A DNA stretch of 64,000 nt, from positions 248,001 to 312,000 of the forward strand of contig NZ_JAJUWT010000006.1 of the NCBI RefSeq assembly GCF_021390395.1, read 5' to 3'. The notes under the pieces are model-generated. The model had not been told where the DNA came from. It searched no databases and saw nothing but the letters and a program-made list of their open reading frames with translations. This stretch comes from Saccharothrix sp. S26. GTDB taxonomy: Bacteria > Actinomycetota > Actinomycetes > Mycobacteriales > Pseudonocardiaceae. Below, in pieces: positions 45,794-55,011 of the stretch. Both the position numbers and the translations under genes were made by a program. Numbering within the stretch: the stretch's first letter is position 1; every line of letters starts with the position of its first letter.

Positions 45794-46629
45794 GTGATCA
45801 GACAATTCGGTCGAAACTGGCTCGCGACCACCGGTGCGGTGCGCCCCATCGCTGACGGGCTGTCGCCGGACGCCGGGCGCGTGGTGTATGTGACCGTCGT
45901 GCCGAGGTCTCGTTCCGGTGGGCGTCGGGCGAGCTGGGATGTGCTGCGGGCAGTGGCGATCCTGTTCGTCGTCGTGCAGCACGCGACCTGGGGCGGACCG
46001 CTGCTGGTGTCCGAACTCGGCGAACGGCCGTTCGCGCTGGACGTCCAGGTCGGCGCGAGCACGCTGATGGTCGTCTCGGCCTACTTCGTCTGCCAGACCC
46101 TCGGTTCCTCCGGCGCCTGGCCGCTGATCCGCAACCGCCTGGCACGCATGCTGCCGCCCTTCGCCGTCGCGGCCGTCGCCACCTGGGCCGTCACGCGGCT
46201 GTGGGGCCCGGAAGCGCTGCACCGAGGGGCCGACGACCTCCTCGCGACCCTGCTGGTCCTGCCGCCCGGCCTGTCGCGGGACCTCGACCTGGTCGACCCC
46301 AGCTACTGGACCGTGCCGCTCCAGGTCGCCGCCTTCGCCGTCGTGGCGGTCCTGTGGCGTGGCCGGTGGTCGGCGGGGTGGCGACTGCGGGCACTGCTGT
46401 GGGTCGCGATCGTCGCACCCGTCCTCAGCAGCGCGCTCGTGCTGCCGATGGACCCCAGCGGCCTGCTCGCCTCGCTGCACGGCTGCACCGGGCCCACCTG
46501 TTCGCCGCCGGCGTCGCCCTGTGGCTGTGGGCCACCGGGCGCTCCGGCCACTCCGTGCTGCTCGTCATCCCGGCGGCCGTGGCCGCGCACCACGGCTTGA
46601 ACAGGCCGCGGCGGGAAGGACCCCGGTAG
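45794..46629 (+). pseudogene. acyltransferase-3 (OafA-like) protein, frameshifted and truncated
   Basis: From GTG 45794 or a later GTG the frame has SWDVLRAVAILFVVVQHATW, the typical first helix with the catalytic His, and LVDPSYWTVPLQVAAFAVVA. Near 46480 coding shifts to another frame (RLHRAHLFAAGVALWLWATG, SVLLVIPAAVAAHHGLNRPR) and ends at 46629, about 100 residues short of a normal 10-helix enzyme. Such enzymes O-acylate sugars or antibiotics. The 3' end abuts another truncated gene. Confidence 0.7.
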
Positions 46630-47176
46630 AAAGCCTTGTACACGGCGAACGCGTCCTTGGCACGCACCTGCCTGCGGACGGCGGCGGTGTCGGCGGCCGT
46701 CCACCGGCCGCCACGGTCCAGGGCCTCGTGCTTGAGCAGGTGCACGGCGGCGTTGGCCACGCGGTCGAGCCGCGTGAAGACCGGGAGGTCGGGTGACTCG
46801 TCGAAGATGCCCGCGACCCACCCGGACGAGAGCCGCCTGGCCTTCCGCTCGATCCCGGCGGGCGTGAACTCCTCCCGCGCGCGCGAGGTGATCCACTCCT
46901 CGAGACGGGCCACGAACTCGGGCGTTGCCTTGTGTCGCATGCGTTCGGCCACCGCCGCGTCGACGTGGTCGAGCAGGGTGACCACCTGTTCGCTGAACGT
47001 CTCGTAGTCGGTGACGTCGGCGAGGAACCGCCCGGCGATCTTGTCGAAGTCGATCTCGGCGATCTGCTCCTCGATGAGGGGGTGTCCTTGAAGCGGTAGA
47101 GCAGGAACGGCCGAGGTAAAGCGCTTGACCACAGCCTCGGTGTCACGTCAGGGTCGGGCGCCCAGGCGTGGATCAA
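46625..47176 (-). pseudogene. unrecognised protein, truncated and frameshifted
   Basis: One frame starts at 47176 (MIHAWAPDPDVTPRLWSSAL, PRPFLLYRFKDTP) and the next continues LIEEQIAEIDFDKIAGRFLA, FVARLEEWITSRAREEFTPA, RRLSSGWVAGIFDESPDLPV and RQVRAKDAFAVYKAFYRG. The frame change is at about 47085. The protein is helical and highly charged with good codon bias, so it was a real gene, but I do not know the family. It is cut at 46625 by the acyltransferase remnant. Confidence 0.5.
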
Positions 47177-47189
47177 GAGGAGTCGTCAC

Positions 47190-47834
47190 GTGCCCGGAGT
47201 CGTTCAGGACCTGCCGGTCGTCGCGCGGCCTGATGTCGGTCTGGTGGTGCTCGCCCCCCGGTACGCAGGCGACTCGGAGCGTCAGCGTGCAGCCGCGGAC
47301 GCGGCGCTCGCCGCGTGGTCGGGCGGTCCGCTGCCGGCCGGGTTGGTGTCGTTGAGCGTGTTCACCAGCCTCGATGGCGAGGCGCTGTTGCTGTACTCGC
47401 AGTGGGTCGACGACGGGGCGTACGAGGCTCACCGGCGTGGCGCCCCGGGCGGGGAGTGGGACCTGGTCGAGGCCGTACGCTACCGCTTGTTCCGCAGCAT
47501 GACCGATCAGGCCGGGACGGGTGTGCCGGGCTGCGTCATCACCGGCACGTTCGACGTGGACGGGCCCGAGCGGCAGCGGCACATCGTCGACGCCCTGGCG
47601 GAGGTGGCCTCCAGGGCCGAGCCGTTCCCCGGCGCGCTGACTGCGCACTTCCACCTCAGTGTCGACGGCACGCGGGTGCTGAACTACGCGGAGTGGACCT
47701 CGCTGGAGGACCACGACCGGGCGATGGACAACGCGGAGCTGGACGAGATCTACCGCGTCAGCCTGGAAACCCCCGGTGTGCGGGCGACCCGCGGACGGGC
47801 CTACCGGCTGCACGGCGCCCTGCACGCCGGCTGA
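47190..47834 (+). CDS. tandem ABM-domain (antibiotic biosynthesis monooxygenase-like) protein
   Basis: 214 residues, two dimeric alpha/beta-barrel repeats: the first with VSLSVFTSLDGEALLLYSQW and DGAYEAHRRGA, the second with PGALTAHFHLSVDGTRVLNY, AEWTSLEDHDRAM and ELDEIY. The pattern of a His/Trp-containing beta strand (YSQW, YAEWTS) is the ABM fold, used in polyketide oxidation or reactive-species response. GTG 47190 has AGAGGAG upstream. A half-site ACGTCAGGGT of the MerR box lies at about 47145 but the other half is poor. Confidence 0.75.
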   Translation: MPGVVQDLPVVARPDVGLVVLAPRYAGDSERQRAAADAALAAWSGGPLPAGLVSLSVFTSLDGEALLLYSQWVDDGAYEAHRRGAPGGEWDLVEAVRYRLFRSMTDQAGTGVPGCVITGTFDVDGPERQRHIVDALAEVASRAEPFPGALTAHFHLSVDGTRVLNYAEWTSLEDHDRAMDNAELDEIYRVSLETPGVRATRGRAYRLHGALHAG

Positions 47835-47849
47835 GCAGTCCGCGTCGGG

Positions 47850-48213
47850 TCAGGGAATGGTGAGGTCGAGGCTGGTGGGTAGCGCGTCGAACGCCTCCTC
47901 GACCCGGCGCACCAGTGTGGTGATGCCGCCGTGGCCGCGCCTGTCGCCGAAGCCGCGTCCGGCGACCCAGTTCTTCGCACCGCACCGCCAGGCGCCCAGG
48001 CACACCTCGCCCAGCAGCCGCAGGCGCACGTCCTCCCGGCCGTCCACACCGAGCTTGGCCTCCAGTTGCTCCACCAGGCGTTCGGTCGCCTTGAGCGAGG
48101 TCAGCACGCCGTGGTCGCGCAGCGCCGGCGTGCCCGCGGCGAGCTTGCGGGTGGCGATGAACCGCTGGTCCCAGTCCTCGCCCAGCCCGGTGATCGCGTC
48201 GGTCAGGGCCCGG
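47850..48213 (-). pseudogene. TetR-family regulator lacking its DNA-binding domain
   Basis: The minus frame reads EDWDQRFIATRKLAAGTPAL, VLTSLKATERLVEQLEAKLG and LLGEVCLGAWRCGAKNWVAG, the ligand domain of a TetR-type repressor, ending in VEEAFDALPTSL. No HTH is present; at 48213 the sequence turns into an MFS gene on the other strand. Function lost. Confidence 0.7.
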
Positions 48214-48214
48214 C

Positions 48215-48910
48215 GACCTGGTCGGCGTGCCGATCGGTGTCGCCGCGCTGCTGACCATGCCCTGGGCCGTCGCCCAGCCGCCGATGTCCGACACGGTGGC
48301 GCGTCTGCGCGTGACGCGGCGTCCCCGGCTGCTGGTCTGGTACGCGCTGCTGCTGATCAGCGCTCTGCTGTCCTACTCGCTGGCGGTGTTCCTGCCGCAG
48401 CGGCTGGCCGAGATCGGCATCCATGCCCCGTTCCTCGTCGCCGTCTACGCCGTCGTGCTCGCCTCACTGGCGGGCAGCCTCGTCGGTCTGGTCTACGCGT
48501 GCCTGCGCACCCGGCTCTCCAACGCCGTGATCGTGCGCCTGGCCGTCGCCGCCTGGGTCGCCTCGCTGGTGCTCTACGCGCTGGTCGAGCACCCTGTGCC
48601 GTTGTTGGTCGCTCCCGCGCTGTGGGGGTTGCGCATGGGTCTGCTGTTCCCGGTGGTCACCGTGCCGATCGACAACGAGGTCCCGCCGGCGTTGCGCGGC
48701 CGGGCCGCCGCCCTGTCCGGCACCGCCGTGTTCACCGGCCAGTTCTGCTCGCCGCTGGTCTTCGGCCCCCTCATCACCGCCACCACCCCGGCCACCGGCT
48801 TCCTCGCCGCCGCCGGCCTCGCCCTGCTGATGCTCCTCGGTGTGTCACTGCTCAGGCCGCGACCCACCGCAGACAGCACCGCAGAGACCCGAGGTGACAC
48901 CACGCCGTAG
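48215..48910 (+). pseudogene. MFS transporter C-terminal half
   Basis: The frame begins inside homologous sequence (GVPIGVAALLTMPWAVAQPP) and has six membrane segments (LLVWYALLLISALLSYSLAV, VFLPQRLAEIGIHAPFLVAV, VAPALWGLRMGLLFPVVTVP). The N-terminal six helices are missing. It abuts a TetR fragment on the other strand, consistent with a deletion through the centre of a divergent TetR/MFS pair. Confidence 0.8.
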
Positions 48911-48920
48911 GCGGGGTGGT

Positions 48921-49373
48921 TCAGCGACCGGTCGCCAAGAAGTCGAACGCGTCCTCGACCGAGGATCGCGGGTCGGGATCGCCCGCCTCGATGGCGGTCG
49001 ATGTCGCCAGGGCGGTGACGGCGGCCATCGCGATCGCCTCCAGTCGTGCGTTCACCGGCCGGCCGGTTCGTTCGGCCAACGCGCGGGCAAGCCGTGATCC
49101 GCTGTCCGGGACGCCACGTGCTCCAGCTGTGTAGGGCGTAGCCGGGGCGATCGCCGTCTGCGTTCGGGCGAACGGACCATGCCGGCCCGACTTCGGCAGC
49201 ACCTTTAGTCCCGCCCGGAGTGCGTGACGCAATGTGGACAGCGGGCTCTCGCCGTGTGGGCGATCGCGGACGAGTCCGGCGAGCAGGCGGTCATAGTCCT
49301 CGCGCTCCATCGGCTGCCTCCCGTGCCGGGCCTTGAACCTGGTTGCCGTGTCGAAAACGGTCATATCGGCCAT
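48921..49373 (-). pseudogene. second TetR-type remnant
   Basis: REDYDRLLAGLVRDRPHGES and LSTLRHALRAGLKVLP, then after a gap RLARALAERTGRPVNARLEA and AAVTALATSTAIEAGD, match the ligand domain of MftR-like TetR regulators (family pattern DRLLADLLxxRPPGES, LAxALAERTGR). The HTH and a central stretch are missing. The frame from ATG 49373 is open but unlikely to be functional. Confidence 0.55.
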
Positions 49374-49427
49374 GTCACGGTATCGCCGGCGCGGTGCAGG
49401 GCGTTGCCGTCATCCATCCGGCCGTGC

Positions 49428-50045
49428 TCACCGACTGCCTCGGTGTGGCTCCAAGACCAGGTCGAGTTGTTGGTCGAGCGCTTGGGCGGCCTGCTCGGAG
49501 GTGAGGTAGCCGGAGGCGGCGTAGGCCGACAGGCCGGTGGCCGCACCGAGCAGCGCCACCGCCGCCAGGTGCGGGTCGACGTGCGCGGACAGCCTGCCCG
49601 CCTTCTGGGCGGCGGTGACCAGGTCGGTGAGTTCGGGGTAGATCTGGTCGGGGCCGGCGGTGTGCGGTTCGGCGGCCAGGGCGGGGTCGGTGAGCGCGAG
49701 CGCGGCGTAGGCGGCGTGCACCCGGTACAGGTCCGCGCTGACCGGGTCGTGGGGGAGCAACTCGCGCAAGATCAGCCGGATGCGCTGTACCGGATCGTCG
49801 TCCCCGGTGGTCTCGGCCAGGCGGTCGCGCAGCCGCCGCGCCATGACCGCGCGCAGGTGCACCAGCCCGCCGTGCAGCAGCTTCTCCTTGGTGGGGAAGT
49901 AGTACTGCACCAGGTTGAGCGACACCCCCGCCTCCGCGGCGACCTCCCGGTACCCGATCGCGTGCAGCGGTCGGGTCCTGGCGCAGCGCACCAACGCCTC
50001 GGCCAGTTCCCGTCGACGCTGGTCGTGGTCGACCCGCTTGGGCAT
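49428..50045 (-). CDS. TetR-family repressor
   Basis: 205 residues. HTH at residues 15-60 (IGYREVAAEAGVSLNLVQYY, FPTKEKLLHGGLVHLRAVMA), ligand domain with AHVDPHLAAVALLGAATGLS. Divergent from a DHA2 efflux gene with 78 bases between that contain a palindrome, the standard drug-responsive TetR/MFS pair. ATG 50045 has a weak ribosome site. Confidence 0.9.
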   Translation of the reverse strand: MPKRVDHDQRRRELAEALVRCARTRPLHAIGYREVAAEAGVSLNLVQYYFPTKEKLLHGGLVHLRAVMARRLRDRLAETTGDDDPVQRIRLILRELLPHDPVSADLYRVHAAYAALALTDPALAAEPHTAGPDQIYPELTDLVTAAQKAGRLSAHVDPHLAAVALLGAATGLSAYAASGYLTSEQAAQALDQQLDLVLEPHRGSR

Positions 50046-50066
50046 CCGTGTCACCGTCCCGTTTCG

Positions 50067-50082
50067 TCGTACCACCGTACGA
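50067..50082. promoter_or_regulatory. TetR operator
   Basis: TCGTACCACCGTACGA is an inverted repeat with 6-base arms in the divergent gap, next to an AT-rich GATAAAA stretch. Confidence 0.65.
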
Positions 50083-50123
50083 TAAAAACCGGCCGTCGCC
50101 CACCCCAGTCCACCGGAGCGCCG

Positions 50124-51509
50124 ATGACCGACCACCGCGACCGCGTCAAGCCCGCCCCCATCCCCGGCAGGACCTGGGGTATCGCGGCAGTCACCGGGTC
50201 GGGTGCGTTCATGGCGATGCTCGACTCGACCGTGGTGTCCCTGGCGGTGGAGTCGGTGCGGGCGGACTTCGACTCCACGCTGCCGGTGGTGCAGTGGACG
50301 CTCACCGGCTACCTGCTCGCCCTGGCCGTGTCGCTGCCCGCCTCGGCCTGGCTGGGCGCCCGCCACGGCCACGGCCGCGTCTGGGCGGTCGCGGTCGCGG
50401 TGTTCGTGGCGGCCTCCGCACTGTGCGCGCTGGCAGGGTCGGCGGCGGTGCTGGTCGCGGCCCGGGTCGCCCAGGGATTGGCCGGCGGCGTGATGGTGCC
50501 GGCCGGGCAGGCCGTCGTCGGCCTGGTCGCCCGTCCGGATCAACTCGGCCGGCTGTTCAGCGCCGTGGGCGCGGTGATCAGCCTGGGACAGGCCCTCGGC
50601 CCCGCCGTGGGCGGACTGCTGGTGGAGACGTTGTCGTGGCGCTGGGTGTTCTGGCTCAACGTGCCCGTCGGCCTGGCCGTACTCGCCCTGGCGCCCCGGC
50701 TCGTCCCCGGCGGCCAACGCGACCGGAACCGCAGACTCGACCTGGTCGGGATGCTCGCGCTGACCCCCGGACTCGCTTTGCTGCTCTACGGCGCCACCGA
50801 GATCGGCACCGGCACCTCCACGACACTGCCCGCGCTCGCCGTGATCGCGGGCGGAGCGCTGACCGCCGGCTTCACCCGGCACGCCGCCCGAGCCACCACC
50901 CCGCTGCTGGACCTGGCACTGCTGCGCCACCCCACGTTCGCCACCGCGACCGCCACCGCGGGACTGACCGGCGCGGCGATGCACGCGGGCCTGCTGGCAC
51001 TCCCGCTGGCCCTCCACTCCCGCACCGGCACGGGCATCACGACCATCGGCATGCTGCTGCTCGCCATGGGCGCGGGCACCGCCGCCGCCCTCTACCTCGC
51101 CGGATCGGCCACCGACCGCTGGGGAGCCGGCCCCGTCACCGTGACCGGCGCGGTGCTGCTCACCGCCTCCACCGCACCGCTGATCCTGCTCGACCGGCTG
51201 CCCCTACCGATCCTGGTCGTCGACCTGGTGCTACGCGGCGCCGCGCTGGCCTGGACGCAGATGCCCGCGGTCACCGCCGCCTACACCACGGTCACCGCCG
51301 AGCGCATGGGCGACGCCACCACCCTGGTGAACATCGTCCAACGAGTCGGCGGAGCCCTCGGCACCGCTACGATCGCGGTCATCCTGTCCCGCATGTCGCC
51401 GGACGGGCACATCTGGGCTTTCGGTGCCGTCACGGTGATGTCGGCTGCTGCCATCGCGTCATCAGGCGCGCTCCATCAAGCCACGACCCGCTGTTCCGCG
51501 AACGACTGA
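50124..51509 (+). CDS. DHA2-type MFS drug transporter
   Basis: 461 residues, fourteen predicted membrane segments. Motif C-like and family blocks: FMAMLDSTVVSLAVESVRAD (the LDxTVVNVALP motif), WTLTGYLLALAVSLPASAWL, RVAQGLAGGVMVPAGQAVVG, LGQALGPAVGGLLVETLSWR and WVFWLNVPVGLAVL. Exports drugs by proton antiport; the substrate is not predicted. ATG 50124 has GGAG at 6 bases. Likely repressed by the divergent TetR. Confidence 0.92.
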   Translation: MTDHRDRVKPAPIPGRTWGIAAVTGSGAFMAMLDSTVVSLAVESVRADFDSTLPVVQWTLTGYLLALAVSLPASAWLGARHGHGRVWAVAVAVFVAASALCALAGSAAVLVAARVAQGLAGGVMVPAGQAVVGLVARPDQLGRLFSAVGAVISLGQALGPAVGGLLVETLSWRWVFWLNVPVGLAVLALAPRLVPGGQRDRNRRLDLVGMLALTPGLALLLYGATEIGTGTSTTLPALAVIAGGALTAGFTRHAARATTPLLDLALLRHPTFATATATAGLTGAAMHAGLLALPLALHSRTGTGITTIGMLLLAMGAGTAAALYLAGSATDRWGAGPVTVTGAVLLTASTAPLILLDRLPLPILVVDLVLRGAALAWTQMPAVTAAYTTVTAERMGDATTLVNIVQRVGGALGTATIAVILSRMSPDGHIWAFGAVTVMSAAAIASSGALHQATTRCSAND

Positions 51510-52019
51510 CCCCGGTACGCAGCGGCGCACTTCCGCCCGGTCGACAGACCGGCACCGGGCTGGAGCAGGCCGCGGCCCGGGGGAGCATCGGCAACGCCGC
51601 CATCCTGCTCGGACATCCCCACCGGCTTCCTCCGTCCCCGCCACCGCGCCGACAGCGTGCCGTCGGCAACCATCCACCCATCCTTGAACTTCGGAGCCTG
51701 ATGTCTCCGAGCGGCCCCGAAGTCGAACCGGTGCTGATTCACTGACACATACCCAGCGTCACCACCGACTACGGTACAGAGCCCGCTCGTTGACAGACCC
51801 CAACGCAAGATCACACCGTTGGCCTGCCCGATCATCCGACCTAACGAAGTCCTACTAGGTCCTCGCCTACGGTGCTGACGAGTTGGGCAGCGGTGGGGCG
51901 GGGTCCCGGCTTCGGCGGTGCCGGCCGCCGCGCTTGACCAGCTCGCCGAGCTGCCGGCCGACGCCCCGGCTGGTGATCGCTTCGCGGTGAACCCGTACCC
52001 GCCGGCCACTTGCACCTGG
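51510..52019. other. gap without a supported gene
   Basis: About 500 bases after the efflux gene. Short broken frames only; the right end leads into mobile-element relics. Confidence 0.4.
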
Positions 52020-52191
52020 CTCGGCGGCGAACGTTGACTACGCGTCCGAGGTGGGCGCCGGCCCGGATCACAGCAGCTTCAGTCTTGCCGAACGTCTCGT
52101 CCTGCTCGGCGCGGGTCATCGAGCCGAACAGGGCTTGCGGGCTACGGGAGTTGCCTCCTTCGAGCCATTGCTCGGAGGTGACCGGGCGCAT
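52020..52191 (-). pseudogene. phage minor head protein C-terminal relic
   Basis: EQWLEGGNSRSPQALFGSMT and RAEQDETFGKTEAAVIRAGA plus LGRVVNVRR resemble the C-terminal tail of actinophage SPP1 gp7-like minor capsid proteins (family pattern LFxxMTPxEQDxxFGxAGAxAIRxGAD, QVVNARRGM). Only about 56 codons remain. Confidence 0.5.
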
Positions 52192-52217
52192 GGAGCAGCT
52201 GCAAGCGCGGGCGCCGC

Positions 52218-52272
52218 AGGAACCCGGTCACCTTGCGCCGGGACTCGGGTGGGTACCGCTTGGGCGTCGTGG
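52218..52272 (-). pseudogene. possible IS3-type OrfA N-terminal relic
   Basis: TTPKRYPPESRRKVTGF resembles the N-terminus of IS3 OrfA transposases (PKRYPPEFRRKV). Too short for certainty, but it lies beside other mobile-element relics. Confidence 0.4.
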
Positions 52273-52391
52273 GCTGTCCGGGCTGCTGAGACGAGTGATC
52301 ATCCAGTACCCGACTCCGTAGAACCGGGTGAGGATCAGCGTGAACGTGGTGGAGATCGGCAGCGATCGCCCACCAAGCCACGCCAGGCGGA

Positions 52392-52844
52392 TCAGCCGGT
52401 CAGAGGCGTGTTCGAGTGTCCGGACCGGCGTTCCAGGACGGCCCACACGGTTTTCCCGACCGCGTGGCGCACGGCTCCCCACCGGTGGCACAACCGGTCC
52501 ACGAGCACCATTCCGCGACCACGTGTCACCCGCACCGAGGAACGACCCACGATCGGCACCTGTGGTGACAGGTCGGTCACCTCGATGCGGATCAGGTTGC
52601 GGGCGCGGTGCAGCCGGACGTGCAGGGGATGCCGGCCGTGCTCGTAGGCGTTGCTGACCAGCTCGGACACCACCAACCTCGCGTCGGCGATCTCGTCCTC
52701 GGTCAGGTCCGACAGGACTTCGCCGGTCCACCGCCGCACCGCGGCCAGCTCAGGCACGTCACCGGTCAGTTCGAGCACCAGCGGTTCCGATGACCGGGCG
52801 GGCCGGGGTCTGGACGGGTTCGAGGTGTCCCCACCGTCGATCAT
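52392..52844 (-). CDS. RsbW-like ATP-binding anti-sigma regulator (1)
   Basis: 150 residues, HATPase_c of the SpoIIAB/RsbW type. N-box ADARLVVSELVSNAYEHGRH, G1 VTDLSPQVPIVG, G2 RGRGMVLVDRLCHRWG and KTVWAVLE. Such Streptomyces-type proteins bind ATP and partner with STAS proteins or sigma factors, though many have no known partner. ATG 52844 is followed downstream by no operon mate. A SigB-type promoter lies upstream. Confidence 0.85.
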   Translation of the reverse strand: MIDGGDTSNPSRPRPARSSEPLVLELTGDVPELAAVRRWTGEVLSDLTEDEIADARLVVSELVSNAYEHGRHPLHVRLHRARNLIRIEVTDLSPQVPIVGRSSVRVTRGRGMVLVDRLCHRWGAVRHAVGKTVWAVLERRSGHSNTPLTG

Positions 52845-52888
52845 GGCCGGCGTCCTTCCTGCTGGAGACCTCGGAGCGTGGTGATCTG

Positions 52889-52915
52889 TTACCCCAACGG
52901 CTGATCGACAACACC
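52889..52915 (-). promoter_or_regulatory. SigB-type promoter for RsbW-like gene 1
   Basis: On the minus strand GGTGTTG (52915-52909) and GGGTAA (52894-52889) are 14 bases apart, 45 bases before the start codon. Confidence 0.5.
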
Positions 52916-52970
52916 AGGCCCGTGATCACCCGGTACGGTCCACCAGCCCATCACGACCATGCGGGACGGG

Positions 52971-53411
52971 CTATCCGTTGCCGGGCAGCGGTCCGGCGCT
53001 GGCGCAGGTGAGTTCAGCCCAGACGGTCTTGTGGTCGGCGTGCGAGGTGACACCCCAGTCCTTGCACAGCCGATCCACGATCATGATTCCCCGGCCCCGC
53101 AGGTCGCTGATCCGGGAATGCCCCAGGACAGGTCGATCGGGGGAGGCGTCGTCCACTTCGATGCGGACGAAGCAGGGGTCCAGCGAGCGGAACAGCCGCA
53201 GGCGGCATGGCGGGAGGCCGTGGTCGTAGGCGTTGCTGACCAGCTCGGTCACCACCAGCAGGCAGTCGTCGAGTTCGTCGTCGGTCAGATCGGTCAGCGC
53301 CTCGGCCGTCCACCGGCGCACCAGCGACGGCACCGCCTCGCCCAGGTCGAGTTCCCAGGGTCTTGCGAGCGTGTTCGGTTCCCCAGCGCCCACTGCATCA
53401 CATCCCGTCAT
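52971..53411 (-). CDS. RsbW-like ATP-binding anti-sigma regulator (2)
   Basis: 146 residues. DDCLLVVTELVSNAYDHGLP (N-box), VRIEVDDASPDRPVLGHS, RGRGIMIVDRLCKDWGVTSH and KTVWAEL. Same architecture as the neighbour at 52392-52844, with which it shares direction and the 126-base gap. A well-formed SigB-type promoter lies upstream, which would form a feedback loop if it inhibits that sigma factor. Confidence 0.87.
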   Translation of the reverse strand: MTGCDAVGAGEPNTLARPWELDLGEAVPSLVRRWTAEALTDLTDDELDDCLLVVTELVSNAYDHGLPPCRLRLFRSLDPCFVRIEVDDASPDRPVLGHSRISDLRGRGIMIVDRLCKDWGVTSHADHKTVWAELTCASAGPLPGNG

Positions 53412-53450
53412 GGGAAACCCCGAACCTACACGCGGGATGCCGGGAGAGCT

Positions 53451-53477
53451 ATACCCGACACGGTGCCATTTATAACC
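53451..53477 (-). promoter_or_regulatory. SigB-type promoter for RsbW-like gene 2
   Basis: On the minus strand GGTTAT (53477-53472) and GGGTAT (53456-53451) are 15 bases apart, 40 bases before the start codon. Confidence 0.7.
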
Positions 53478-53627
53478 CGAGACCGTCGTTCGTGATAACT
53501 TCGTGATGTGAGGGCCGCGCGGTCTCCACCCTCCCACCGCCATTGCGCCGGTGGGGACCGCGTCGATCTCCTGTCTGTTTACCTCTTTCAGGTTGTCGGG
53601 GCTGATCAAGTGCGGTGCGCCGGGCGG

Positions 53628-53696
53628 GTGCCGGACCTCGACCGCGGCGAAGCAGGACTCGACGACCGGGTTGTCGTGGTGGGACCAGCCGCGCGA
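53628..53696 (-). pseudogene. DDE transposase relic
   Basis: SRGWSHHDNPVVESCFAAVE resembles the third catalytic block of IS3-type transposases (DNAVVESFFATLKxE), with the catalytic Glu. About 23 codons; neighbouring frames are unreadable. Confidence 0.4.
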
Positions 53697-54028
53697 GCGG
53701 GCGATCCGCGTTGTGGCGCGGGCGCTTGCCGAGCGGGCCAGGAGTGTGGGCGGCGAGGTGGCCGATCTGCTGGACGCGTTCGCGCAGGAGGCCGGGTACA
53801 GACGGATGATCATCGCGGCGGTGCCCCAGGTGCCGCATCAGCGTGGCGGCCTCGGCGAAGTCGACCCACTCGCGCCAGGGGCCGGTCCTGGACGCGGCCG
53901 GTGACCGGCGCCGACAGCGGGCACGGCCGCCGCGCCACCAGCGCGGCCAGTCCGTGCCGCCGGGCGAACCGGTCGATCTGCATCGGGCTCGCCCCGGTGG
54001 TGGCAGCTCGCCCCGGATCCGGCCGTAG

Positions 54029-54136
54029 CCTCCAGCCGGTGTTCTTCCGAGCCATCCGTTCGATCAACGCCACCGTGGTGCCGTCGACTGGTGGGCGTCC
54101 TGTCCGGTTCGGGCAGGTCCACTTCTTCGTGACCAT
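54029..54136 (-). pseudogene. integrase/transposase (rve-type) relic
   Basis: MVTKKWTCPNRTGRPPVDGT followed by VALIERMARKNTGWR matches the helical region before the rve core in actinomycete IS transposases (RKWTYPxRxGRPP, LIxRLAxENxxWGYxRI). The frame is lost just after it. Confidence 0.55.
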
Positions 54137-54296
54137 GCGTCGATGCCACCGTGGTTCTACTGGACGGCTGGTTGCAGGGCAAACAGCGCGCATGGGTGAG
54201 CGGAGGCGCTCGCGGGGCCCGTATATGCATCTAGGGTTGCGCTTGCGTTCTACGGCGGATGTCGACCTCGGAGTACCAGCACCGGTACTCTTCCCG

Positions 54297-54359
54297 GTTG
54301 TGGGGGAGTACGAGCGGGCGTTCTGCGGTCGTCGGTTCGACGAGCTGGTATCGCTGCTG
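54297..54359 (+). pseudogene. serine recombinase fragment
   Basis: VVGEYERAFCGRRFDELVSL matches the VVVGEYERAFLDGVQVRELR segment of the recombinase at the right end of this window. Only about 20 codons survive. Confidence 0.5.
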
Positions 54360-54405
54360 CGCGCCACGGAGTCGTGGATGACGGGCTGCGTGTAGGAGTT
54401 GCCGG

Positions 54406-54873
54406 TCATCCCACCGGGCCGGGTCCGGCTCCGGCTGCACGGCGGACCAGTTCGGCCCACACGGTCTTGCCCGTCGAGTGGACGTCGACACCCCACCGGT
54501 GCGCCAGGCCGTCGACGAGGATCAAGCCGAAGCCCCGTGTCCCGCCCCATCGGGAGACGCCGGGGACGGGTAGCTCGCGGCACGCGTCCTCGACCTCGAT
54601 CCGCACCGTCGACGAGGCCGTCGACCTCCAGACCCTGACCCCGACCGGGGACCGCCCGTGGCCGTGGGCGTTGGCCGTCAGCTCCGCGAGGACGAGCCAG
54701 GCCTTCTCCGCGCAGTCCTCGTCTTCGCGGTACAACGCCGCGCGCACCCACCGCCGCAGCTCTTGCGACGTCGTCCGCCAGGCCCGCAGGTCCATGCTCA
54801 ACACGAGCCGACCCCGTTCGCCCCCACGTCCGTCACCCCGCGCCTCGGGGCCAACCTGCTCGACCGCACTCAT
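54406..54873 (-). CDS. RsbW-like ATP-binding anti-sigma regulator (3)
   Basis: 155 residues. EKAWLVLAELTANAHGHGRS (N-box, Ser-Asn changed to Ala-Asn), VRIEVEDACRELPVPG, TRGFGLILVDGLAHRWGVDV and KTVWAELVRR. A possible SigB-type promoter (GTGT 54908-54905, GGGTAG 54888-54883) lies just upstream. Its start is divergent from the next RsbW-like gene at 55012. Confidence 0.83.
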   Translation of the reverse strand: MSAVEQVGPEARGDGRGGERGRLVLSMDLRAWRTTSQELRRWVRAALYREDEDCAEKAWLVLAELTANAHGHGRSPVGVRVWRSTASSTVRIEVEDACRELPVPGVSRWGGTRGFGLILVDGLAHRWGVDVHSTGKTVWAELVRRAAGAGPGPVG

Positions 54874-55011
54874 TGCCTCGACCTACCCGGGAAGTCCGAT
54901 CTCCACACCGACCCCGGCGGCTCGTGTCGTCGCCGTGACGACCAGTCCGTCAGAGTGGGTATAAGATGCCGTATCTGTGCCTTGTGAGGCCACAGGCATC
55001 GAGGGCGTGCA

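Noticed and set aside
44426..46480. 684-residue minus-strand frame
   Set aside because: Gln/Arg/Gly-rich shadow of the MFS and acyltransferase genes.
47136..47151. Possible sixth MerR box before the ABM gene
   Set aside because: Only one half-site (ACGTCAGGGT) fits; the left half GGTGTC does not, so it is not counted.
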